From assembly GCA_035566435.1 (NCBI GenBank), contig DATMRF010000137.1, positions 29,630-93,629 of the forward strand: a stretch of 64,000 bases of DNA. Reading direction: 5' to 3'. This DNA comes from DATMRF01 sp035566435 (GTDB taxonomy: Bacteria; Verrucomicrobiota; Verrucomicrobiia; Limisphaerales; UBA8199). Every line of letters starts with the position of its first letter. Position 1 is the first letter of the stretch. The notes beneath the pieces were generated by a model. It was not told where the DNA came from, did not search any database, and saw only the letters and a program-made list of their open reading frames with translations. The translations under genes were made by a program, and so were the position numbers. Of this stretch, positions 40,538 through 50,000 are shown one piece after another.

Positions 40538-41257
40538 TCAGATCGGTGACACGGCATCCGCCGGGTGAAAGTTCGCGTCCCCTGGCACCGGGCGAGGTTC
40601 TTCTCCCGCCGGCGAATCGGGTCTGGTGGCCAATTGTTGCAACCTCCAAATCAACCGGCTGAGTTCCATCTCACTCGGGGGTTGCGTTATGACCAGGTCC
40701 GCCCACCGGGATTGGGGTTCGACGAAACGACGGTGCATGGGGGCAATCGTCTTCCAGAATTGGGCACGCACCGATCCCGGGGTGCGCCCGCGTTCGCCCT
40801 CATCGCGCGCAAGGCGGCGTTCCAGCCGGAGTTGCATGGGACAATCGAGAAAGACCTTCAAATCAAACAGGTCGCGCAAAACCCGACGCCACAGCAACCA
40901 GAGTCCATCCACCAGCACCAGTGGGGCGGGGATGACGGTTTCCCCCCGTGGCCGCCGGGTGTGGGTGGCAAAATTGTACCGTGGGACTTCCACCGCCTGC
41001 CCGGCGCGGCAATCGCGAAGAACCTGCAGCACCCGCGACCAGTCAATGGCACCCGGATGGTCAAAATTGATCTCCTCTCGCATCACCGGCGGCTGATCGG
41101 AATGATCCAGGTAGAAATCGTCCAGCGACAACCGCGCGGCCAACCCGTCCAGCTTCTGGCTCAAATGGCCGGCCAGCCAGGTTTTGCCGGAGCCACTGCC
41201 GCCGACGATGGCGATGAGCCGACGGTGGGTTGGAGGTTGAAGATTGAGGGTTTTCAT
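40538..41257 (-). CDS. Uridine-kinase-like P-loop kinase
   Basis: 239 residues of the PRK/Udk family. Walker A is IAIVGGSGSGKTWLAGHLS; LSLDDFYLD matches the Udk DxFY motif; INFDHPGAIDW the substrate region; LVLVDGLWLL the Walker B-like strand; the Arg-rich lid is RLERRLARDEGERGRTP. Uridine kinase makes UMP, but relatives phosphorylate other small molecules. Its start overlaps the upstream GT4 stop by 4 bp and it precedes the priming transferase, so a role in supplying or recycling nucleotide for glycan synthesis is likely. Housekeeping udk remains possible. Confidence 0.85.
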   Translation of the reverse strand: MKTLNLQPPTHRRLIAIVGGSGSGKTWLAGHLSQKLDGLAARLSLDDFYLDHSDQPPVMREEINFDHPGAIDWSRVLQVLRDCRAGQAVEVPRYNFATHTRRPRGETVIPAPLVLVDGLWLLWRRVLRDLFDLKVFLDCPMQLRLERRLARDEGERGRTPGSVRAQFWKTIAPMHRRFVEPQSRWADLVITQPPSEMELSRLIWRLQQLATRPDSPAGEEPRPVPGDANFHPADAVSPI

Positions 41258-42456
41258 GCCGCAATGGGTTGGCGGGTTTCATCCATGACGCGCTGGAACA
41301 ATTCTTCCAGGCCGTCAATATATTTTGAAAAACCATAATACTCCGCGACGGTCGCCCGGCCCTGTTCGCCCATGCGGCGGGCGAGTGTCTTGTCCCGGAG
41401 CAGTTCCTCGACCCGCGCGGCGAAGGCGGCGCGGTCCATCCACCGTACGAGCCAGCCGTTGTAACCGTCAATGAGCCATTCCTTGATGCCGCCGGCGTCG
41501 AAGGCGACGACCGGCAGGCCATGGCGGAGGCCTTCCAGGCCGACAGCGCCGAACGGTTCCGGCCAGACGGAGGAGACCAGCATCGCACTGCCTTCGCGGA
41601 GATAGCAGTGCAACTCCTCCGGCGGAACATAACCCTTGAAATGGACACGGTTTTCCAACCCAAGTCGACGGCACAATTTTTCGCAGTGCGCGCGGTGATT
41701 GCCGTCGCCAAAGATGAAACATTCAAACGGCGCGCAGACCAGCGCGAGGGATTCGAGCAGCACATCCACGCCCTTGCCGCGGACGAGCTGGCCGGCGTAA
41801 AGGAGGAGATTGCGGTTGCTGAAATTGCTCTGACTCGACGGATCGCCGGCGAGCGGCACTGGCGGATGGATTTCGATTTTTTCCGGCGCAAAGCCGTTGC
41901 GCAGCAGTTCCTCCTTCATGAATTGCGAGGCGACCACCAGGCGGTCAAACTTCCGGTTGAGCCGGATTTCCTCCTGCTTGGACGAATAGCTGACCCAGCG
42001 CAGCGGGAACCGGCCCTCCGGATTGCGGGTCACGAATGCGCCGCAGGGGAAGAGACAGGATAGTGAGGCCGGCCGCTCGCAGATCCGCCGGGTAAAGTAA
42101 TTGTATTTGTAACTTCTCATGCAATAAAGGTCATGGTCGTGCACCATACGCACAAGCGGCACAGCCGACCCGAGCAGCTCTTTGATGACTTCGAGATCGG
42201 CCATTTTGTGGACGTACACCGCATCCGGCCGGAATGTTCTCAGGGTTTCGCGGACGTGCGACCCGGTGTTGGAGGACGCGAGCGGGAAGCGGTGCCGGAA
42301 CGTTTCCTGCCATGTCCGCTCGCCTTTGCCGGTTGTGGCGCCATGCAACAGGCCGACCAGATGGGTCCGTTCCTGCAATTCACCCGCCGTCACCAGAATG
42401 TTTGATTCGGCGCCGGCGAACGCGCCGAATCGTTCATGGACGAAAAGCAACTTCAT
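41254..42456 (-). CDS. Family 4 glycosyltransferase, first gene of the minus-strand polysaccharide operon
   Basis: 400 residues, GT-B fold. N-terminal LFVHERFGAFAGAESNILVT includes the Gly-rich acceptor loop; the donor domain has LLLYAGQLVRGKGVDVLLES, the segment FIFGDGNHR and the E-x7-E motif PEPFGAVGLEGLRHGLPVVA. A Cys cluster in the middle (YCMRSYKYNYFTRRICERP, CLFPCGA) is a pattern seen in some GT4 proteins and might bind a metal. Transcription starts in the 288-bp region shared with the stressosome operon. Confidence 0.9.
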   Translation of the reverse strand: MKLLFVHERFGAFAGAESNILVTAGELQERTHLVGLLHGATTGKGERTWQETFRHRFPLASSNTGSHVRETLRTFRPDAVYVHKMADLEVIKELLGSAVPLVRMVHDHDLYCMRSYKYNYFTRRICERPASLSCLFPCGAFVTRNPEGRFPLRWVSYSSKQEEIRLNRKFDRLVVASQFMKEELLRNGFAPEKIEIHPPVPLAGDPSSQSNFSNRNLLLYAGQLVRGKGVDVLLESLALVCAPFECFIFGDGNHRAHCEKLCRRLGLENRVHFKGYVPPEELHCYLREGSAMLVSSVWPEPFGAVGLEGLRHGLPVVAFDAGGIKEWLIDGYNGWLVRWMDRAAFAARVEELLRDKTLARRMGEQGRATVAEYYGFSKYIDGLEELFQRVMDETRQPIAA

Positions 42457-42744
42457 ATTTTTATGAGTCCGTTTCCATCTTCTCAGCGCTCAAGATAAGT
42501 ACCTCGTGACTTTTCTCAAAGGGGGTGCAGACCGAAAAGTCATTGGAAGCAAGCCCCAGCTTGAAAGGCATCAGGGAGCCTGCCGACCGGCCGGATGCGC
42601 TGGTGGTGATACCGAGGCGAATGCTAAATGGGTACACAGAATGGGGTATGGACCCACTTTACATCCCCGGTCTCGACCCCTATATTAAGGCTCAGCAATT
42701 CCAATGATAAAGGTAAACGATCCTGATGATGGAGTCATATCGAA
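42457..42744. promoter_or_regulatory. Divergent control region between polysaccharide and stressosome operons
   Basis: 288 bp separate the GT4 start (minus) from the RsbR start (plus). All promoters for two six- to seven-gene operons should lie here. I see no clear palindrome and no certain sigma-70 box; a TATATTAAGG segment at about 42681 is the best -10-like AT patch for the + side. A 60-codon frame at 42525-42707 has no family signature and is not called. Confidence 0.5.
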
Positions 42745-43746
42745 ATGCGCAATACACCCAAAAACAGCCTCGCCGGAGCGGTTCCAATGAAACGTAAAGA
42801 CAAAAACGACGGCCCTAAACCCCGTGAATCCGCGCCAAGCCTTAGCCGGCCCCTGTCGGGCGCCTCCGTCAGTCCACCGGTAAGCGAAGTCAGCGCCGCG
42901 TTGTTACGGGAGTTGGTTGCTCACTTGAGGCAGAACCGAACCCAGCTGCGTGAAGAGTGGGCGCGGCGCATCACCGAGGCGCAATTGCTGACGGCGATGA
43001 GCAAGGACGAAATCTTCACGGAAGCCACTTCCGTGTATGACAACTACGTGGAAGTGCTGGAAACCGGCAGCGTCGAGGCGCTGCAAGCCTACGCCCGCAA
43101 CCTGTCGGAACGCATCATCCCGCGGGGGGTTGAGACCCATGAAGTCGTCGGCATCGTTCTGCTGCTTCGCGACGTGCTGGCGCGGTCGCTGTTCAAAAAA
43201 TACCAGACGGATTTCGAATTATTGAACCAGGTGCTTGATGCCTATGAACCCGCCAGCAACCGGATCGCCAACACCGTGGCGGTGAGCTTCGTGCAGGAAC
43301 GCGAGCGCGTCATCCGCCAGCAACAGGAGGCCATCCGCGAGCTGTCCACGCCGGTGCTGCAGGTGCGCGAACGCCTGCTGATCCTGCCGATCATCGGCGT
43401 GATCGATTCGCAGCGGGCGCGACAATTGACGGAACAATTGCTGCGCGGCATCCGCAACAACCGCGCCAAGGTCGTGGTCGTGGACATCACCGGCGTGCCG
43501 ACGATTGACTCGACAGTGGCGAACCATCTGGTGCAAACGGTCGAAGCGTCGCGGCTCATGGGCGCGAGTGTCATCATTACCGGCCTGTCCTCGGAAATTG
43601 CCCAGACGCTCGTCACCATCGGCGTGGATTTGAGCAAGATGAACGCGGTGGGCGATCTCCAGGGTGGCATTGAAGAAGCCGAGCGACTGTTGGGTTACAA
43701 AGTCATGCTCACGACTGAGGCGCCGACACAAGAACCACAGAAATAG
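42745..43746 (+). CDS. rsbR: Stressosome scaffold RsbR
   Basis: 333 residues: an RsbR N-terminal co-antagonist (RsbRD-type helical) domain at about 50-190 (LREEWARRITEAQLL, YDNYVEVLETGSVEALQAYA) joined by a helix to a STAS domain at about 210-320. STAS core: LILPIIGVIDSQRARQLTEQ, VVVDITGVPTIDSTVANHLV (Thr/Ser phosphosites for RsbT) and NAVGDLQGGIEEAERLLGY. In known stressosomes RsbR and RsbS form a large particle that holds the kinase RsbT. First gene of the operon; ATG 42787 is an alternative start. The low-complexity first 45 residues may be a flexible turret extension. Confidence 0.93.
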   Translation: MRNTPKNSLAGAVPMKRKDKNDGPKPRESAPSLSRPLSGASVSPPVSEVSAALLRELVAHLRQNRTQLREEWARRITEAQLLTAMSKDEIFTEATSVYDNYVEVLETGSVEALQAYARNLSERIIPRGVETHEVVGIVLLLRDVLARSLFKKYQTDFELLNQVLDAYEPASNRIANTVAVSFVQERERVIRQQQEAIRELSTPVLQVRERLLILPIIGVIDSQRARQLTEQLLRGIRNNRAKVVVVDITGVPTIDSTVANHLVQTVEASRLMGASVIITGLSSEIAQTLVTIGVDLSKMNAVGDLQGGIEEAERLLGYKVMLTTEAPTQEPQK

Positions 43747-43752
43747 GCTGCC

Positions 43753-44127
43753 ATGCACGTTCCGGTACTCAAACAAGGGGGGTATCTCATTGCCAGCGTC
43801 CAATCCGTGCTGTCGGATGCTGACCTGCTGCAATTACGGGATGATCTCGCGGACCGGGTCGGGCAATTCCGTTCCCGAGGGGTTATCATTGATGTAACCG
43901 TTCTGGATGTGATTGATTCCTTTGCCACCCGCATGTTGCGGGAAGTCGCCCACATGCTCAAGTTGCGCGGCGCTGAAACGGTCATCGTTGGCATCCAGCC
44001 CGACGTGGCCTTCGCCATGGTGCATTTGGGGTTGACTCTGGAAGGCGTCGGGACCGCACTCGATCTGGAGGAAGGCCTGGCTTATCTGAACCGATTGGCC
44101 AGGAAGACCTTGAAACATGGAAAATAG
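43753..44127 (+). CDS. rsbS: Stressosome scaffold RsbS
   Basis: A 124-residue single STAS domain: MHVPVLKQGGYLIASVQSVL, RSRGVIIDVTVLDVIDSFAT (the phosphorylatable Ser in DSFATR) and AFAMVHLGLTLEGVGTALDL, followed by EEGLAYLN. This is the RsbS pattern. RsbS forms the core of the stressosome with RsbR and is phosphorylated by RsbT on stress. It starts 7 bp after rsbR and overlaps rsbT by 11 bp. Confidence 0.94.
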   Translation: MHVPVLKQGGYLIASVQSVLSDADLLQLRDDLADRVGQFRSRGVIIDVTVLDVIDSFATRMLREVAHMLKLRGAETVIVGIQPDVAFAMVHLGLTLEGVGTALDLEEGLAYLNRLARKTLKHGK

Positions 44128-44524
44128 CAAGGAAGCACACGTTGCTATCAATTCCGCCGCCGACATTGTAACCGCGCGCCTGAAGGGCCGTACGATGGCG
44201 ATGGAGTTGGGCTTCGACGGGGCGGAACTGACCCTGATTGCCACCGCTATTTCCGAGGTGGCGCGCAACATTGTTGACCATGCCAAGCTGGGTGAAATCG
44301 TTCTGACCCCGGCCAACCAGTCAAACAAACGCGGTATCGTGATTACGGCCCGCGACGAAGGACCGGGCATCGCCGACGTGGCCAAGGCCATGGAGTACGG
44401 TTATTCCACGCGCAAAGGCCTGGGAGTGGGGTTACCGGGGGCAAAATGGTTGATGGACGAATTTGACATCGCGACCCAAGTGGGCAAGGGAACAACTGTC
44501 ACCATGAAGAAATGGTTGGAGTAA
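44117..44524 (+). CDS. rsbT: Serine/threonine kinase RsbT
   Basis: A 135-residue GHKL kinase. N box: IATAISEVARNIVDHAKLGE; G1: ARDEGPGIADV; lid and G2: YSTRKGLGVGLPGAKWLMDE; end: GKGTTVTMKKWLE. It matches RsbT rather than RsbW by the YSTRKGLGVGLPG segment. On stress it phosphorylates RsbS and RsbR, leaves the particle and in Bacillus activates RsbU through the RsbU N-terminal domain. Here that domain is found two genes downstream, fused to a histidine kinase. Confidence 0.95.
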   Translation: MENSKEAHVAINSAADIVTARLKGRTMAMELGFDGAELTLIATAISEVARNIVDHAKLGEIVLTPANQSNKRGIVITARDEGPGIADVAKAMEYGYSTRKGLGVGLPGAKWLMDEFDIATQVGKGTTVTMKKWLE

Positions 44525-44525
44525 C

Positions 44526-45155
44526 ATGAGTACGGTTGGACTTGAAAAACCGGCGATAGTGGATTGCGGTGTCGCCGGACGGCCGTTAGAGCCGCGGGCG
44601 GTTTCCGGCGATCTGCATGTGATCAAATCATTTGGTTACGGCGCTTTACTGGCGGTCATTGACGGTGTGGGACACGGTGGCGCAGCCGCGGCCGCGGCCG
44701 CGGCCGCCGCGGATGTCATGCAAAAGCAAACGGCCGAATCAGTCATTTCCATCGTCAAACATTGTCATGAAGCCATCGTCAAGACCCGTGGTGCGGTGTT
44801 GACGGTCGCCTGGTTGAACGCGCTGGACAACACCGTGACCTGGCTGGGAGTGGGCAACGTGGAAGGACGTTTGTTGCGCGCCGATGCCGGCAACAGCCAC
44901 CCCATCGAAAGCGTTCTGTTGCGCAACGGGCTGGTCGGCCTTCACCTTCCGGCGCTGCACGCCGGGGTTCTGTCCCTCGCGCCGGGAGACCTGCTGATCT
45001 TTGCCACGGACGGCATTGGCCCGGGATTCGAGCACGGACTTAACCGGGCAGAACCGCCCCAACAGATCGCCGATCAGATCCTGAATCAACATTTTAAAGG
45101 ATCGGACGACGCGCTCGTGCTGGCCGCCCGTTATCTTGGCACTCCGCATGAATGA
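44526..45155 (+). CDS. RsbX-like PP2C/SpoIIE-type phosphatase with polyalanine insert
   Basis: 209 residues. LLAVIDGVGHGG contains the first metal Asp of PP2C/SpoIIE phosphatases, VAWLNALDNTVTWLGVGNVE the central strands and LLIFATDGIGPGFEH the second Asp. RsbX resets the stressosome by dephosphorylating RsbS and RsbR. Immediately after DGVGHGG lie ten consecutive Ala, encoded by a GC-only GCGGCC-type repeat (44684-44710). The ATG has GGAG four bases ahead and the gene starts one base after the rsbT stop. The 3' end overlaps the kinase start in ATGAATGA. Confidence 0.88.
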   Translation: MSTVGLEKPAIVDCGVAGRPLEPRAVSGDLHVIKSFGYGALLAVIDGVGHGGAAAAAAAAAADVMQKQTAESVISIVKHCHEAIVKTRGAVLTVAWLNALDNTVTWLGVGNVEGRLLRADAGNSHPIESVLLRNGLVGLHLPALHAGVLSLAPGDLLIFATDGIGPGFEHGLNRAEPPQQIADQILNQHFKGSDDALVLAARYLGTPHE

Positions 45156-46305
45156 CTGGGGTCACAAGCTTTTGCTGCGTTACCTTGCGACCCTGCAAAA
45201 ATACATCGCGAGCGGACGGGAGGCGGTTTTGGAGGAGGCTTACGAACTGGGGCGCACGGCGATTGCCAGGGGACTGGGTGTTCTGGACATGGCAAGGATC
45301 CACGAGAACGCCTACGCACATTTGATACGGCCTTTGTTGGTGACGGAAAGGCAGGACGGGGTTTTGGAAATGGCGGAGACTTTTTTTCTGGAAACGCTCT
45401 CTCCCTTCGAAGCGGCCCATCGTGGTTTTCGCGAAACCAACGTCAAATTGCAGCAACGCAACCGGGAACTGGAAGCCGAAATCGGTGTGCGCAAACGCGC
45501 CGAGAAGGCGTTGCGCGAGAGCAGGGAACACTTCCGTGAATTGTTCATTCGGGCCCGGCGCATGGAGGAAAACCTTCGGAATCTGTCGAACCAGATTTTG
45601 CACGTGCAGGAGGAGGAGCGAAAACACATCAGTCGTGAATTGCACGATGAAATCGGCCAGGCCATGACGGCCATCAGCATCAAGATTGAGGCGCTGGGAA
45701 ACAACGGTGCCGCCGGCAGCGATCGCTTTAAACAAAACGCCGCGGAAACCCAGGCCTTGCTGCTGCAGACGATGGAAACGGTGCATCGCTTTGCCCGTGA
45801 GTTGCGGCCGGCCATGCTGGATGAGCTGGGATTGTTGCCCGCGTTTCGGTCCTATCTGAAAGGGTTCGCGGACCGCACCCGCCTGCGGGTTCGTTTTCGC
45901 GGCAACCCCATTGCTGAAAAACTGGGCAACGATCAGAAAACGGTTCTGTTTCGTGTTGCCCAGGAAAGTCTCACCAACGTGGCCAAACACGCGCGGGCCA
46001 GCCAGGTAAAAGTGGTCATCAGCAAACTCAAGGATGGTGTTTGCATGTTGGTCGCGGACGACGGCAAGTCATTCACGCCGGGCCCGATGAATTCCGCGAA
46101 AAGCAGGCAGCGACTGGGTTTGTTGGGCATGCAGGAACGCGTGCGGCTGGTCAATGGCCGGTTCGTGGTCAGGCCGCAACCCGGCAAGGGAACCACCGTT
46201 CGGGTGGTGATTCCGTTTCATGCCGAGAGAGCGGCAATGCGTTGGAAGGCTGAGCGGGAAGGCGGGGTAAAGCAATTTGGAGTAAAACACGGTAACCATA
46301 ATTAG
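45148..46305 (+). CDS. Histidine kinase with RsbU-type N-terminal domain
   Basis: 385 residues. Residues 1-90 (NDWGHKLLLRYLATLQKYIA, LEEAYELGRTAIARGLGVLD, MARIHENAYAHLI) match the helical N-terminal domain of the phosphatase RsbU, which is the RsbT docking site. A coiled coil (about 95-145) follows, then a NarL-type HisKA_3 helix with His near 164 in HISRELHDEIGQAM, and an HATPase domain (QESLTNVAKHARASQVKV, LGLLGMQERVRLVNG, GKGTTVRVVIPF). No membrane span. So RsbT released from the stressosome could switch a kinase instead of a PP2C phosphatase. The adjacent LuxR-type regulator is the obvious phospho-acceptor. Confidence 0.92.
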   Translation: MNDWGHKLLLRYLATLQKYIASGREAVLEEAYELGRTAIARGLGVLDMARIHENAYAHLIRPLLVTERQDGVLEMAETFFLETLSPFEAAHRGFRETNVKLQQRNRELEAEIGVRKRAEKALRESREHFRELFIRARRMEENLRNLSNQILHVQEEERKHISRELHDEIGQAMTAISIKIEALGNNGAAGSDRFKQNAAETQALLLQTMETVHRFARELRPAMLDELGLLPAFRSYLKGFADRTRLRVRFRGNPIAEKLGNDQKTVLFRVAQESLTNVAKHARASQVKVVISKLKDGVCMLVADDGKSFTPGPMNSAKSRQRLGLLGMQERVRLVNGRFVVRPQPGKGTTVRVVIPFHAERAAMRWKAEREGGVKQFGVKHGNHN

Positions 46306-46313
46306 GAATTATC

Positions 46314-47018
46314 ATGGAAAAGATAAAAGTGCTGTTGGCTGACGACCATACGGTGGTTCGGCAGGGACTTCGCGCCCTCTTGGACGCTGAACCGGACATT
46401 GCCGTTGTCGGCGAAGCCGAAACAGGGCGGCAGGCTCTCCGCCTCGCCTTGAAACTGCTCCCGGACGTGGTGCTGATGGACGTGGCGATGCCTTGGCTCA
46501 ACGGCCTGGAAGCCACGAGACAAATCGTCAAGGAAGTCCCCACCACCCGGGTGATTATCCTCTCGTCGTACAGCGATGATGAGTATGTGCATCAGGTGAC
46601 CGAAGCGGGTGCCGCCGGTTACCTGTTGAAGCAAACCGCCGCCACGGAGCTGATCCGCGCGGTCCGCGAATGCAAAAACGGCAACGCGTTTTTCAGTCCG
46701 TCCATCTCCAGGCGCCTGCTGGAACACTGCCGCGAGGCGCTGCACCGCGGAGCGCCCGCGGGAAAGCGGATCGACCGGCTTACGTCGCGTGAGGCGGAAG
46801 TGTTGCAGATGGTTGCCGAAGGCAAGGTCAACAAACAAATCGCCGCCGAGCTTTGCATCAGCGTCAAAACGGTGGACAAACACCGCCAGGAACTAATGAA
46901 GAAGCTACACATCCATGACGTAGCCGGCCTCACGCGCTATGCTATTTCCAGCGGGATCATTGAAAGCAGAGCGCGGTTGCAGCTTAAAGAAGATCGAACG
47001 ACGCAGGAGCCTGTCTAA
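46314..47018 (+). CDS. NarL/FixJ-type response regulator
   Basis: 234 residues: a receiver domain (LLADDHTVVRQGL; phospho-Asp near 56 in VVLMDVAMPWLNG; LLKQTAA Lys) and a LuxR helix-turn-helix (LTSREAEVLQMVAEGKVNKQ, ISVKTVDKHRQELMKKL). AGGA stands seven bases before the ATG. Last gene of the stressosome operon and the predicted DNA-binding output of the upstream kinase. Likely target promoters are its own control region and the divergent polysaccharide operon, which is inference. Confidence 0.95.
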   Translation: MEKIKVLLADDHTVVRQGLRALLDAEPDIAVVGEAETGRQALRLALKLLPDVVLMDVAMPWLNGLEATRQIVKEVPTTRVIILSSYSDDEYVHQVTEAGAAGYLLKQTAATELIRAVRECKNGNAFFSPSISRRLLEHCREALHRGAPAGKRIDRLTSREAEVLQMVAEGKVNKQIAAELCISVKTVDKHRQELMKKLHIHDVAGLTRYAISSGIIESRARLQLKEDRTTQEPV

Positions 47019-47057
47019 AACGACGAAGGCGGGCGGCCGCGAATCGTTCGCAGAAAG

Positions 47058-50000
47058 CTACGGCTCCCTGTCAATGCGGTAAAACCGTTGTGGGACGCCG
47101 GTGGACAGGGAATCCGTCCACGACGTGAGCGTGTAGGTTGCGGTCACCGGACCGCTTAAGTCAGTCCAATTGGTGTCGTTTAGAGTGTTCTTAAAGACGA
47201 CATGATACGTTTGTCCGGGCAGGCTCGTCCAGTTGAGCGACATGCTGCCGCCTACGGTAAAATCTGGTCCAATTGAAGCGATCCGCACATCGGCCAAGGT
47301 TTCCCCTTGCACGGCGTAAAACCGCCGGGGTATGCCGGCAGTGGAGAGGTCTGTCCACGAAGTCATGGTTGAAGTGGCGATGATGCTGCCGCTTAAATTC
47401 GTCCAGTTCGTGTCGGTTAGATCGTTTCTAGAGATGACTTGATAGCTGAAGCCTGGAACACTCGACCATTGAAGCGTGAAACCATTGGTGAGTGCCTTCG
47501 TGAAGCCCAATATCCGGCTGGCGAGGCTTACAATTGTGACCGTCGCCCAGTTGCGCGAGCCGACCAAGTAACCCGTGCCGCCGAGAAGCGTGAGGACGAC
47601 CGTTTGTGGATTCAACCCCGTAAGATTGAAAGGCACGATGTTCAGGGTGTAGGAAGTTGCGCCCGCGGGGATCGTTAGGGACTGTCCAGCGCCGCTAGGC
47701 AACGGCCAGTAATTTCTCAACTTAATGGCCGTCCCACCCAGGGTGTAATACACGGTCAACGGAGCGCTGGTGTCGCCGGCGCGCGTGAAGGTAAACGCGC
47801 CGCAGTTCGTCGTGCCGGCAACGGCGAGTGGATCAGTGGCGGCGACGCTCACGGATGGAGGGCCGTTGGTCGAAAAAAAATTTGTCCCCGCGAAAACGCG
47901 CCGTCCGTCCGGCCACTGCGCCTCGACTTCAATCCATTGCATACCGTAATTCGTCGGCGTGAAGGCAAAAGTGGCGCCGGAAGCGGGCTCCTGATTTTGC
48001 GCCTCCCATACAACGCGTGCCTGCGTGAGGTCGAAATTCGAAACGGTGAGGGTCGCGGTGGCGGAGTTGGAAATTCCCACCAGGGCCGGCACGGCGATTT
48101 GCGCCGAAGCCGACCGCCAATTTTGCGAGGCCAGTGGCGTTTGGGCCATGAGCAGCGCGGCGGTCGCCAGTTGGCGCGCCGCGTTCACATCCGTCATTTC
48201 AGTTTGCACATTCCAACTGTCGCACCAGCGGTCATAAACGGGGTACGGTGCGGCGTTTGCGCCGTCCAACGGGAAACAGAGCGCGCCCAGCTCGCCCTGG
48301 TAGAGCGAAAGGTAATCAAAACTGGCGGTGATGTTGCCGACGGGAATGCCGGACGGCGGCAGGACGCGGCGGCCGTTGGCCGCATATTGATTCACAATAT
48401 TGCGCTGACGCCGCCAGCCGAGTCCCTCGACGAAGCTGACGTTCGCAGGGTTGCAGCCCCCCTCGTAATTCAGGTTGCCCAACATCGCCTGGAGCAGTTG
48501 CGGATGCGAATTGGTCAGCGGAGGATAATCACTGAGCGCATAAGCCACCGCCAGGTCAAACGCCTGGTCCATGGAGAAATACCAGCCGCCACCGCGGACC
48601 CATTTTGTCTCGGCCGGGAAACTGCTTCCGTAGGCGCACTGTTGCGCTCGGGTGAATTGATCCTGGGCGCCAGCGGCGATTTCTGTTTCGCATGCAGCCA
48701 GGTAATTTGAACTGATCTGGCTGGCCGGCAAACGCCCGCTGCGCGCGGCAAAAGCATAACTGCGGATCGCGTTGCCATAGGCGGCGTACACTCGCCACCA
48801 GGTCCAGCGGAATGTGGCGGGGTTGGTCGGGTCGGGAAACCAGGCGAACAGCCGCTGCTGGTACTGCGGATCACCGGTCGCCAGATACATTTCACATGCC
48901 GCCCACGCCAATTCGTCGTCGTGCGTAAAATCGTCGCCGTAGCTCAGGAGCTTTTGATACGCGCCAGCCTTGCCGTATTTCGCAATGGCGTTTGTCAGGA
49001 ACTCCCAGCCGAGCAAGGCCTTCGCAAAATAATTGGTCGCCGCCTGGGGAAATTGCTGTTTGAAGAGTGGGGACGAGGAGCATTGCGCCAGCGCGGCCAC
49101 CGCGGCGGCGGTCGCGGCGGTGTTTTTCGGCCAGACAATCTGCGGATCCCCGTGGTCAGGGGCCACGTTGTTTTCGTATTCGCGGTTGCGCGGATAAACC
49201 AGGAAATAAAATCCCCCGTCGGCGTCCTGCATTTTCGCGAGAAAATCGGCCTCCCATTTCGCCTCTTCCAAAAAATCGCTTTTGCCGTCGCCGCTTTCAG
49301 GGATGCCCAGGTTGTCGAGCGCGCCAACGCCGGGCAGTGAGTCAGCGGCGAAAATGAGCAGGTGGATGAGGTTTGCGCTGTTGATGGTGTACTTGCTGTA
49401 ATCGCCCGCGTCGTGATGACCTCCGGAAACCTCCACCATTCCGGTGTGGACGAACGGATACAGTTGGGCCGCCTCGTTGGTCAGGAGCGGCGCGGTTTGC
49501 GGGGGATTGTTCGGGTTGACCGTCAAACCGTAGCTGGCAATGATGTTCCAGGCATTGGTGAATTGCGCCTGCGGACTCGGCACGCTCGCGGGCGCGGTGT
49601 GGCAGGGGTCGTGAACGAAGCGCGTGAACGGCAGGGAATTGCTCGTGCCGCAACGTTGCTCGTAAAGGCCCAAGGCATAGGCGCGCGCGAAAGCCGCTGC
49701 GGCCCCGTCATTGATAAAAAACGGATACGACGCGCCCAAACCGGGAACAGCCAGTTGGTATTCGCCCGGCGTTGTGAAACTGCTGAAGTCGGCTTGAAGA
49801 ACATTTGTGTATGGCGGGGGCGTGTAAGTATAGCCGATGTCCTGCCGCCGGGTCAGCGTGCCGCTATAAACGCTGGCACCGGTGTTGGCATCCACGATTT
49901 GAAAGTTGGTGGACGTGAAGGTCATCTCGCCGAGACTACCGAGGTAGTAGCCGACCATGGCTTGTTTGGACATGGAGGCAACATAGCCAACCTGGTTGAC

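Noticed and set aside
42525..42707. 60-codon plus-strand frame between the divergent operons.
   Set aside because: No ribosome-binding site or family signature; more likely control DNA.
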